Positions 1 to 5,221 of a stretch of 5,380 bases of DNA are shown in pieces. The translations under genes and the position numbers were made by a program. Position 1 is the first letter of the stretch. Each line of letters opens with the position of its first letter. Below the pieces are notes generated by a model that saw nothing but the letters and a program-made list of their open reading frames with translations, was not told the DNA's origin and ran no database searches. This DNA comes from Deltaproteobacteria bacterium (lineage in GTDB: Bacteria > UBA10199 > DSSB01), in contig JAIOPF010000238.1 in the NCBI GenBank assembly GCA_021414045.1, positions 1 to 5,380 on the forward strand. The letters are read 5' to 3'.

Positions 1-349
1 GATTGATGCGGACCTTCTCGACGTAATCGGCCGCGATCATCGCGGCCTGGGGCGTGAAGTGGATATCCGCCACGAGCGGGGCGCGTATTCCTTCGGCGCG
101 AAGGCGATCGCGGATGTTCTTGAGATTCTCGGCGTGATGGACGGTGGGCGCGGTGATGCGGACGATCTCGCAGCCGGCTTCGACCAATTGCCTGGCCTCT
201 TTCACGACGGCATCGGTGTCCATGGTATCGGAAATGGTCATGGACTGGACGCGGATGGGATTGGCGCCGCCGACCCCGACGTCGCCGACTTTAACTTCCC
301 GTGTTTTGCGCCGTTGATAGGAAAAAAGTGAACTCGTGTACAAAGCCAT
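1..349 (-). CDS. ispG: 4-hydroxy-3-methylbut-2-enyl diphosphate synthase (IspG/GcpE), N-terminal part, cut by the window edge
   Basis: IspG is a cytosolic [4Fe-4S] enzyme that reductively converts methylerythritol cyclodiphosphate to HMBPP, the penultimate step of the MEP isoprenoid pathway. Only the first 116 residues are present and the frame is still open at base 1, so the iron-sulfur cysteines lie outside the window. The visible part is the start of the TIM-barrel domain: [16 protein letters not shown] at about residues 13-28, IRVQSMT at 32-38, CEIVRITAP near 60-68 and PLVADIHF near 91-98, ending in KVRIN just before the expected PGN. The [11 protein letters not shown] and long-loop DIHFTPQAA wording resembles the large-type enzymes of Leptospira, Bacteroidetes and plants more than E. 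coli; this is from memory of the family. The ATG at 349 has AAGGTG four bases upstream and gives the family's usual N-terminus. An intrinsic terminator ends only 20 bases before the start codon. Confidence 0.93.
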   Translation of the reverse strand, partial: MALYTSSLFSYQRRKTREVKVGDVGVGGANPIRVQSMTISDTMDTDAVVKEARQLVEAGCEIVRITAPTVHHAENLKNIRDRLRAEGIRAPLVADIHFTPQAAMIAADYVEKVRIN

Positions 350-355
350 GCAGCA

Positions 356-384
356 CCTTAAACATGGCAAAAAAAAGGGGTCAA
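356..384 (-). promoter_or_regulatory. Weak possible sigma-70-like promoter for ispG overlapping the terminator
   Basis: On the minus strand TTGACC (384-379) lies in the 3' arm of the terminator hairpin. It is followed after 16 bases by TTTAAG (362-357), which matches four of six -10 positions. Transcription would start almost at the ATG and the -10 would overlap the Shine-Dalgarno, so this is a poor candidate. It is listed because no better promoter fits between the terminator and ispG. Confidence 0.15.
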
Positions 385-402
385 GCCCTTAGGCTTGACC
401 CC
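369..402 (-). terminator. Strong rho-independent terminator between the 191-residue gene and ispG
   Basis: On the minus strand a perfect 11-bp stem (GGGGTCAAGCC with GGCTTGACCCC, 377-387 with 392-402) closes a four-base loop and runs straight into eight consecutive T (376-369). It begins 22 bases after the stop codon of the 425-1000 gene, the expected place for that gene's terminator. The + strand lacks the T tract, so it works in one direction only. The U tract ends 19 bases before the ispG ATG, so it could also act as an attenuator for read-through into ispG. Confidence 0.88.
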
Positions 403-424
403 GAACTCAGTCATCAATAATCAA

Positions 425-1000
425 TTAAGCATTATCGGTAGGCTTAGGTTCCGGTTTCGCCGGTCCACCGATATTATAAGTCCGTACGCCATTGAAAACA
501 CCGGTAGCTTCTCGAACATCCGGGCTTGGAACCGCCGTACCCGGCTTGGGTTTCGGACCCGCCGCGCGAACCGGGCTGCTGCCGGTGCGAGCATCGGTGT
601 AATGAAGGGAAGGACCCTTCGCCACATGGCCACCGAACCTGGGCGGATGTGCCGCCAATAATTGAGTCCCTTTGCCCTGGCCAATGGTTCGAATCCCATG
701 GTCCATCTTGATACCTTGTCCGCTCCCACCGAGGGGAGGAGGATCCGAAAGCCGCAGACCATTCGGAGCGACGGTATATCCGCCCGTCACGCCCTTGAGG
801 CCTTGGGCCGCATTGTATTGCTTCCCATTGTCGGTGCCTTTCGCCTTTAGCCCGGCATCCAGCTCAACAAAAGTCCGCCCTTTAGGTTCTGGCTTTGCAG
901 CATTCCCATCCTTGCCAACCCATCCCCTTTCCATACCTTCTTGAATCAGCCATCGGGGAGCGCCACTACTTTTGGCGGCTACTGGTGGTTTAGGTGTCAT
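425..1000 (-). CDS. Unrecognised 191-residue Gly/Pro/Lys-rich protein, probably disordered and behind a sigma-54 promoter
   Basis: I do not recognise a family. The protein is basic and low in hydrophobic residues, with no signal peptide or membrane segment. A short amphipathic stretch near residues 15-28 (APRWLIQEGMERGW) is the only part that looks helical. The rest is rich in Gly, Pro and Lys, with Pro-rich runs near 98-105 and 160-172. The hexapeptide AKPEPK occurs twice, at about 35-40 and 181-186, and so brackets the protein. Start choice: the frame opens at an ATG at 1045, but only the ATG at 1000 has a Shine-Dalgarno (AAGGGAAG, about six bases upstream). A near-consensus RpoN promoter lies at 1075-1094 and a strong terminator follows the stop, so this looks like a monocistronic unit. 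Third-position GC bias appears weaker than in the acyl-CoA dehydrogenase gene, judged by eye. A real gene is likely because expression signals flank it on both sides. Confidence 0.72.
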   Translation of the reverse strand: MTPKPPVAAKSSGAPRWLIQEGMERGWVGKDGNAAKPEPKGRTFVELDAGLKAKGTDNGKQYNAAQGLKGVTGGYTVAPNGLRLSDPPPLGGSGQGIKMDHGIRTIGQGKGTQLLAAHPPRFGGHVAKGPSLHYTDARTGSSPVRAAGPKPKPGTAVPSPDVREATGVFNGVRTYNIGGPAKPEPKPTDNA

Positions 1001-1074
1001 TGTGTCTTCCCTTTCTATGCAGCCCTTCCACCGACGTCGTGTCATCCAACGCCGTGGACCCTTCGAGATAAGTA

Positions 1075-1094
1075 ATAAGCAATGGCTGTGCCAA
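1075..1094 (-). promoter_or_regulatory. Near-consensus sigma-54 (RpoN) -24/-12 promoter for the 191-residue gene
   Basis: The minus strand reads TTGGCACA, four bases, then TTGCTTAT. Against the RpoN consensus YTGGCACG-N4-TTGCWNNW, only the base after TGGCAC differs within this span. The invariant GG (1092-1091) and GC (1080-1079) are exactly 10 bp apart. Predicted transcription would begin near 1067, leaving a leader of about 67 bases before the ATG at 1000. It is on the right strand and in an intergenic region, which argues against chance. RpoN promoters need an AAA+ enhancer-binding activator. Neither rpoN nor an activator gene is in the window. Confidence 0.68.
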
Positions 1095-1130
1095 AGATTG
1101 AAATTCCGCGAGACGCCACCGGGAAGAACG

Positions 1131-1190
1131 AGAAAATATTTAGTTATTACAAGTGATTATAATTTTTTCTAATTTGTGCAGATTTGAAAA
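1131..1190. other. AT-rich spacer between the palindromic sites and the RpoN promoter
   Basis: This stretch is markedly AT-richer than everything around it, with A and T tracts. In RpoN control regions a bendable or IHF-bound segment often lies here, between activator sites and promoter. No clean IHF consensus was found. A TATAAT on the minus strand (1161-1156) has no matching -35. Confidence 0.35.
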
Positions 1191-1217
1191 CAGATTGACG
1201 CGCTGCGGCCTCACGAA

Positions 1218-1254
1218 CCCCAATTTTGGGGTAGCCCCCCCTCAAATTTTTGGG
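1218..1254. promoter_or_regulatory. Two tandem imperfect palindromes, possible activator (enhancer) sites
   Basis: Two related dyads lie side by side: CCCCAATTTTGGGG at 1218-1231 and CTCAAATTTTTGGG at 1241-1254. Their centres are 23 bp apart, about two helical turns. Relative to the predicted RpoN start near 1067 they sit at roughly -157 and -180, inside the usual range for enhancer-binding protein sites. The run of seven C between them also allows an alternative hairpin (GGGG-TAG-CCCC at 1228-1238), so an RNA role is not excluded. Assigning them to an activator is inference. Confidence 0.4.
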
Positions 1255-1298
1255 CTTCCCGGCACGAAGTCCTCAAATGACGCGGGTTTGCGCGTTTT

Positions 1299-1799
1299 TT
1301 AGGCGGCAAAGGCCAGCTGGAGCTGATTCATCTCACCGCTGCGAAAGATGGTGTGGCGGATGGCGCGCCATTCCTGGGCTCCTTCAATCGCGCGGAATTT
1401 GCGACGGGCGTCCACTCCCAGGCGGCGGGCCAAAGTGCCCAAATTCTGGAGAGCATCCTGAGCGTCTTGAAACTGGCCCTGGGCCTGGTGACAGAGCGCC
1501 TGACGCTGGGCCAGATCCATCGACTGGCTGCGGGCTAAAATCGCCGAGCGGCGGGATTGAAGCAGGCTGTCTTTCAGAAAAGCCAATTCCGCATCAAAGG
1601 AAGCCTGCTGTTCGGTATAAACGGGGGCCGGGCTGGCAGAGACCATCTCGATGGTGGCGATGGGCAGGGTGGGCAAGGTCTCGGGATTGACGGCCTTAAC
1701 GGCGCCGCGGTTCCAAAGTTTGGCAACACTAGGATTGGAAGTGAATTTCGAGGAAGTTTGAGAAGAATTTTTCGGGTTGCTGGAAAGTTGCGTGCTCAA
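1299..1799 (-). CDS. Unrecognised 166-residue Gln/Ala-rich helical protein with a TTG start
   Basis: No known family is recognised. Residues 1-24 are rich in Ser, Asn and Thr and look flexible. Residues 62-128 are rich in Gln, Ala, Leu and Arg with spacing typical of long amphipathic helices, possibly a coiled coil. A basic segment follows (RRLGVDARRKFRAIEG, about 125-140), then a short tail ending LAFAA. There is one Cys (103), no signal peptide and no membrane segment. The start is TTG at 1799, supported by AAGGAGG at 1812-1806 with six bases between; the next in-frame Met is residue 52. A sigma-54 type element lies 55-71 bases upstream of the start. The next gene downstream (425-1000) is also unrecognised and carries the same kind of promoter. 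Function is unknown; a structural or partner-binding role would fit the helical composition but is a guess. Confidence 0.7.
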   Translation of the reverse strand: MSTQLSSNPKNSSQTSSKFTSNPSVAKLWNRGAVKAVNPETLPTLPIATIEMVSASPAPVYTEQQASFDAELAFLKDSLLQSRRSAILARSQSMDLAQRQALCHQAQGQFQDAQDALQNLGTLARRLGVDARRKFRAIEGAQEWRAIRHTIFRSGEMNQLQLAFAA

Positions 1800-1850
1800 G
1801 GCATGCCTCCTTCATCAGCATGCCCCCGCAAAGCTGTCTACACCCTACAA

Positions 1851-1870
1851 GTAAGCAAAGGAGATGCCAG
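1851..1870 (-). promoter_or_regulatory. Probable sigma-54 (RpoN) -24/-12 promoter for the 166-residue gene
   Basis: The minus strand reads CTGGCATC, four bases, then TTGCTTAC. The GG (1868-1867) and GC (1856-1855) are exactly 10 bp apart, as RpoN requires. There are mismatches to consensus at the last two bases of TGGCACG and at the outermost 3' W. Predicted transcription would start near 1843, 44 bases before the TTG codon. It shares TGGCA and TTGCTTA with the element at 1075-1094. AT-rich DNA at about 1901-1940 lies upstream. Confidence 0.5.
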
Positions 1871-1900
1871 CGACTCGAATCATTCCAACTGACGGCGAAT

Positions 1901-1940
1901 TAAACATATAACCAGTTGTATTTATTTGATTTTTTTATAA
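1901..1940. other. AT-rich segment upstream of the 1851-1870 promoter
   Basis: This is a sharply AT-rich stretch in the intergenic region between the 166-residue gene and the transglutaminase-TPR gene. It would lie at roughly -58 to -97 of the predicted RpoN start, where bending DNA or IHF is typical. The minus strand has AATCAA here but lacks the rest of an IHF consensus. No coding potential was seen. Confidence 0.3.
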
Positions 1941-1983
1941 GAATCCGCGGGGCTTGCCGGGTAGTTGAGAGAGAAAAACGAAG

Positions 1984-2007
1984 AAAAATTGGGGCTGAAG
2001 GCCTCAA
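1984..2007 (-). terminator. Weak possible rho-independent terminator overlapping the stop codon of the transglutaminase-TPR gene
   Basis: On the minus strand TTGAGGC (2007-2001) can pair with GCCCCAA (1995-1989) around a five-base loop. There are six pairs and one A/C mismatch. Five T (1988-1984) and a further T-rich tract follow. The stem begins at the stop codon. The mismatch makes it much weaker than the terminator at 369-402. Confidence 0.35.
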
Positions 2008-3170
2008 CGACTGGAAGCAAGGGGGGGACTTCCCCCCACTAAACGGGCGAGACGCACGAGTCCGGGCGCCTGGGAATCCACACGAACCAGAGCCTCGTAT
2101 TGACGGAGGGCCTCGGTGCGATTTCCGGCCTGGACTAAGGACAGGACTAGATTCCGCCGATATCGGGAATCCGTCCCACGAAGGGTCACCGCCAGCCGAA
2201 AGCGATCGGCTGCCTCGGAATAGCGCCCCGCATCGTATTCGATATTCCCCAACTCGTATTGGGCTTCGGAAAATCGGGCATCCACCCGCAGTGCCGCCTC
2301 GAAATCCACCCTCGCGCCGGCCGTGTTCTGGCGTTGATCCCTTAGGAATATCCCGCGGTTGACCAGGATATGGGGATTGGCGGGATCGATTTGCAAAGCA
2401 CGGCCATAATACTGTTCGGCCGTCGCCACGGAGGTCGCTTGCTGGTCCAAGGCTCGGTTGTTCCAATGCCAGGCCAAAAACTCCCTTAAACTAAGCCTGA
2501 TGGTGGACCTATGCTGGGCATCGAAAGCCCCATAGACGGGATCGAGCAAGTAAGTACTACCGCCAAGAGATAGTCCGGTCGCGATGTGCTGGACACTGTC
2601 TCCATGGCTGTCAACTCCGACCCAAACCGGATAAACCGTGAAGCCGGCCCTTTGCATCAAGGCCAAAAGAACTTTCGTGAATTCGGTGCAGTCGCCGCCG
2701 CTATTGGCAAGGGTCTCGTCGAAATTTCGCTCCGGAGGATTCGTTTGCACCTGGAGATTCAGACCTTGGGCGTCGGTGATCCATTGGAATAGATGCTCGG
2801 CCAAGGCACGGTTGACGCCGGTGGGCAAGCGATTCGCGACGCGCCACGAAGCGACCTCTTGATCGAAACGTCGCAAGGCAGTCAGGGTCGTCGCATTCTG
2901 CGAAGGGGTCCAAGGCAGGGCTTCTCCTGCGAAGCGGCGATAGGCTGAAGCAAGGGTCGAAGAACTGAGGACGGGTGAGAAAAGTTCCGCGGAATCGAGA
3001 TTGTTGTCGGTCCCGCCGCGAAGCGAACCTGCTTGAACCCGCGTGTAGTCGATGGAGGTGAAGCCTTGGTCCAGGCTGGCATTGCTTTCGCCCGCGACGA
3101 TGAGATCGCCGTACAAGGTCTGCAGCGCAGGATCGCTCGAGAATCGGAGTGTATAAGAGGGTGGCGTCAA
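2004..3170 (-). CDS. Transglutaminase-like domain protein with C-terminal TPR repeats, TTG start
   Basis: Residues about 105-235 look like a transglutaminase-like (papain-fold) domain. The putative catalytic Cys161 sits in GGDCTEFTKVLLALMQRAGF, His195 in VQHIATG and Asp210 in YLLDPVYG. Residues about 233-366 form three to four TPR units, shown by the ALQIDP, FEAALRVD and YELGNIEYDAGRYSEAADRF signatures; TPRs usually bind protein partners. The first 100 residues are Ser/Thr-rich with no recognised domain. No signal peptide or lipobox is seen, so it appears cytoplasmic, whereas many bacterial relatives are exported. The substrate and the reaction (protease, cross-linking or amidase) cannot be told from sequence. 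The start is TTG at 3170: an in-frame TAA lies about 30 bases upstream with no ATG or GTG between, and GGGAAGGG precedes the codon. A separate unit from the dehydrogenase is likely, given the 116-base gap. Confidence 0.85.
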   Translation of the reverse strand: MTPPSYTLRFSSDPALQTLYGDLIVAGESNASLDQGFTSIDYTRVQAGSLRGGTDNNLDSAELFSPVLSSSTLASAYRRFAGEALPWTPSQNATTLTALRRFDQEVASWRVANRLPTGVNRALAEHLFQWITDAQGLNLQVQTNPPERNFDETLANSGGDCTEFTKVLLALMQRAGFTVYPVWVGVDSHGDSVQHIATGLSLGGSTYLLDPVYGAFDAQHRSTIRLSLREFLAWHWNNRALDQQATSVATAEQYYGRALQIDPANPHILVNRGIFLRDQRQNTAGARVDFEAALRVDARFSEAQYELGNIEYDAGRYSEAADRFRLAVTLRGTDSRYRRNLVLSLVQAGNRTEALRQYEALVRVDSQAPGLVRLARLVGGSPPLASSR

Positions 3171-3212
3171 GGCCCTTCCCTTTTCTCGTCTATCGAATCG
3201 TTAGTATAGGAA

Positions 3213-3218
3213 AAATTG
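3213..3218 (-). promoter_or_regulatory. Possible -10 element for the transglutaminase-TPR gene
   Basis: The minus strand reads TATACT, five of six matches to TATAAT, in the 116-base gap after the dehydrogenase stop. Transcription would start about 36 bases before the TTG codon, leaving room for its Shine-Dalgarno. No recognisable -35 lies 16-18 bases upstream, and no sigma-54 type element was found here. Confidence 0.3.
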
Positions 3219-3286
3219 TCCCGTTTGGGGCCTTATCGAAATCTCAGGGGATGAGTTGCGGAGAATTGCTAGGACTTGGGAATCCC

Positions 3287-5191
3287 TTACCTCGAGCCGA
3301 TTTGCCGCCGTGCCGAAGACTCCGTTTCGGGCTTTTCCTGGCGCAGGAGCTCCGTGGCCGTCATGATCCCCTCTTCCAGCCAAGCGAAATCTCCCTTCAA
3401 GACACGGCCGGCCAAGCGATAGGCCCGCATATCGTCGCTGTCGAAGAGGGACTTGAAACGTCTCCGGATTTCTTTTCGTTCGTAGCGGCAGAAAAGATCC
3501 GCCAATTCGACGGCATTCGCGTATTCGCTCTTCGCCCCGGCCAGGGCTAGGGCTCGGCTGCAAGCGACGCTCATGACGAACAAGGACACGCCGATTTCGA
3601 CGAAGTGGGCCAAGAGCACCTGGTGGCGCTCCAATCGCAATTGATAACGTGCCATCCCGTGAAAGATAGACCGCGCCAGTCGGTGCGCCGTGCGGTCGAT
3701 GAAACGGTAATGCTTGGCTAGTGGCCCCATCTCGCCGTGCTTCAACCAAGAACCCACGGTGATCCATTGCCGGGGATACCACCAAGCATAGAATCCACCC
3801 ATCTTGATCAACCCGCGAAATTTTTCCCCCAAACCCGCCTTTGGATCGAAGACCTTCTTGCCCAATTTCATATGGGGATCCAAAGCCTCGCGGGCGATGA
3901 AGAGGTGCATGATCTCGGTGGAGCCTTCGATGATGGTGTTGATGCGGGCGTCACGCATCATGCGTTCCACGGGAAAAGGTTTTTCGCCCCGCGCCTGCAG
4001 GGATCCTGCGGTCTCGTACCCTCTGCCACCTCGAATCTGCATGGTGTGGTCGAGGATCTTCCATCCCACTTCCGAACAGAAGAGTTTGGCCATGGCCGCC
4101 TCGAGCCGAATATCGCGCCCGCCCTGGTCCACCAATGCGGAGGCATAGAGGGTCATCGACTCCATCGCGAAAGTGTAGGCGCTCATCCACGCCAGCTTGC
4201 TGGCCACCGCCTCGTGCTTGCCGATGGGCGCGCCCCACTGGACGCGCTCATTGGCCCAATCGCGGACGATGTTCAGGCATTGCTTGGCTCCGCCGGTGGA
4301 GGCGGCGGGCAAGGTGAGACGGCCCGTGTTCAGCGTCACCAAGGCCAGCTTGAGCCCGCGCCCCACACCCAAAAGGATATTTTCCTTGGGCACTTTCACG
4401 TCTTTGAATCGCAGCAAGCCGTTTTGAATGGCCTTGAGCCCCATGAATTCGCAGCGATGGATCACCTCGAAACCGGGCGTCTTCGTCTCGACGATGAAGG
4501 CGGTGATCTCTTTGGCGCTAGTTTTGGCCATGACCACCAGGATGTCGGCCACCGGACCGTTGGTGCACCAGAGCTTCTCCCCGTTGATCAGGTAGAAGTC
4601 GCCGTTCTCAATGGGAGTCGCCGTCGTCTTCATCTGCGCGGGATCGGAACCGACGGAGGGCTCGGTGAGGGCGAAGGCGCTGATGGAACCGTCCCGAAAT
4701 CGCGGGAGGAACTTTTGCTTCTGCTCTTCCGTGCCGAAAAGCTTCAAGGGCTGGGGAACGCCGATGCTTTGATGCGCTGAGAGCCACACCGCCGTGTTGG
4801 CGCAATAAGCGGCGACGGACATGACGGCCCGATTGTAGTTGATCTGGCTCAGGCCCAATCCGCCGTATTTTTCGGGGATCTTCATCGCGAAGGCGCCGAG
4901 CTTGGCTAAGCCTTGGATCACCGGGGCCGGCATTTCACCGCTACGGTCCACCTCGTCGGGATCTAGATTTTCGCGGAGAAACTTTTCGAGTTGGGCGATG
5001 TATCGGTCTCCGATCTCGCGATCGGCGGGAACTTGGTCGGGAAAAGGGAAGGCCCAATCGGGATGAAAGCGCCCCATGAAGAGTTCACCGACGAAGCTGG
5101 GGTTTTCCCAGTCGCTCTCGCGGGCGGCCTCGGCGACTTCCATCGCCTCGCGCTTGCCTTCACTGTCTCGATCGTCGGGAAGTGCGGACAT
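3287..5191 (-). CDS. Long-form acyl-CoA dehydrogenase (VLCAD/ACAD9-like architecture)
   Basis: This FAD enzyme oxidises acyl-CoA to trans-2-enoyl-CoA, the first step of fatty-acid beta-oxidation, passing electrons to ETF. At 634 residues it is far longer than the usual 380-400 and close to mitochondrial VLCAD/ACAD9. Order of parts: N-terminal helical domain (about 60-170), with IPEKYGGLGLS at 105-115; middle beta domain with ALTEPSVGSD (174-183) and KLWCTNG (206-212); C-terminal helical domain with RVQWGAPIGKHEAV (316-329) and QIRGGRGYETAG (385-396); catalytic base Glu422 in IIEGSTEI. About 195 extra residues follow, mostly helical, including a hydrophobic stretch near 530-551. In VLCAD such an extension serves dimer and membrane contact. 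The first 55 acidic residues are not part of the core fold. The ATG has an excellent Shine-Dalgarno (AAGGAGGT at 5203-5196). The upstream gene ends 30 bases before, suggesting an operon. Chain-length specificity is inferred only from architecture. Confidence 0.95.
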   Translation of the reverse strand: MSALPDDRDSEGKREAMEVAEAARESDWENPSFVGELFMGRFHPDWAFPFPDQVPADREIGDRYIAQLEKFLRENLDPDEVDRSGEMPAPVIQGLAKLGAFAMKIPEKYGGLGLSQINYNRAVMSVAAYCANTAVWLSAHQSIGVPQPLKLFGTEEQKQKFLPRFRDGSISAFALTEPSVGSDPAQMKTTATPIENGDFYLINGEKLWCTNGPVADILVVMAKTSAKEITAFIVETKTPGFEVIHRCEFMGLKAIQNGLLRFKDVKVPKENILLGVGRGLKLALVTLNTGRLTLPAASTGGAKQCLNIVRDWANERVQWGAPIGKHEAVASKLAWMSAYTFAMESMTLYASALVDQGGRDIRLEAAMAKLFCSEVGWKILDHTMQIRGGRGYETAGSLQARGEKPFPVERMMRDARINTIIEGSTEIMHLFIAREALDPHMKLGKKVFDPKAGLGEKFRGLIKMGGFYAWWYPRQWITVGSWLKHGEMGPLAKHYRFIDRTAHRLARSIFHGMARYQLRLERHQVLLAHFVEIGVSLFVMSVACSRALALAGAKSEYANAVELADLFCRYERKEIRRRFKSLFDSDDMRAYRLAGRVLKGDFAWLEEGIMTATELLRQEKPETESSARRQIGSR

Positions 5192-5221
5192 GACGACCTC
5201 CTTCCGTAAACGAAATCGATG

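Larger units (their letters stand above)
1001..1298. other. 298-base intergenic region laid out as a possible RpoN control region
   Basis: No convincing gene is seen. Reading on the minus strand, it holds two palindromic sites (1218-1254), a strongly AT-rich stretch (about 1131-1190), a sigma-54 type promoter (1075-1094), a leader of about 67 bases, and the Shine-Dalgarno of the 425-1000 gene. No good terminator for the preceding 1299-1799 gene is visible, so some read-through is possible. Confidence 0.55.

Noticed and set aside
1001..1045. Upstream ATG at 1045 extending the 191-residue protein by 15 residues.
   Set aside because: No Shine-Dalgarno precedes it, whereas the ATG at 1000 has a good one.
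1082..1156. A 24-codon + strand frame beginning MAVPKIEIPRDA, resembling the start of MNT-type nucleotidyltransferase antitoxins.
   Set aside because: The likeness covers about nine residues only, there is no clear Shine-Dalgarno, and its first codons are the reverse complement of the sigma-54 type promoter, which explains the sequence better.
1156..1161. Perfect TATAAT on the minus strand, a possible sigma-70 promoter for the 191-residue gene.
   Set aside because: No -35 match at 15-18 bases; the region is AT-rich, so the hexamer is expected by chance, and the RpoN-type element nearer the gene is much stronger.
1280..1300. ACGCG/CGCGT hairpin followed by five T on the + strand as a terminator.
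   Set aside because: The stem is only 5 bp, it points along the + strand where no gene ends, and its T tract overlaps the stop codon of the minus-strand gene.
1250..1690. A 146-codon + strand frame opposite the 166-residue gene.
   Set aside because: It is antisense, rich in Arg/Gly/Pro as shadow frames are, with no Shine-Dalgarno; the minus-strand gene has the strong ribosome site.
2021..2037. G7/C6 hairpin near the end of the transglutaminase-TPR gene as a terminator.
   Set aside because: It lies inside the coding sequence (GGSPPL) and no T tract follows it on the minus strand.
3218..3286. Possible terminator after the acyl-CoA dehydrogenase.
   Set aside because: Only 3-4 bp stems were found, such as CTCA/TGAG and CCC/GGG, none with a clean T tract directly after.
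3737..4780. A 347-codon open frame on the + strand.
   Set aside because: It lies wholly antisense to the well-supported acyl-CoA dehydrogenase and has a composition typical of antisense frames in GC-biased genes, with no family motifs.
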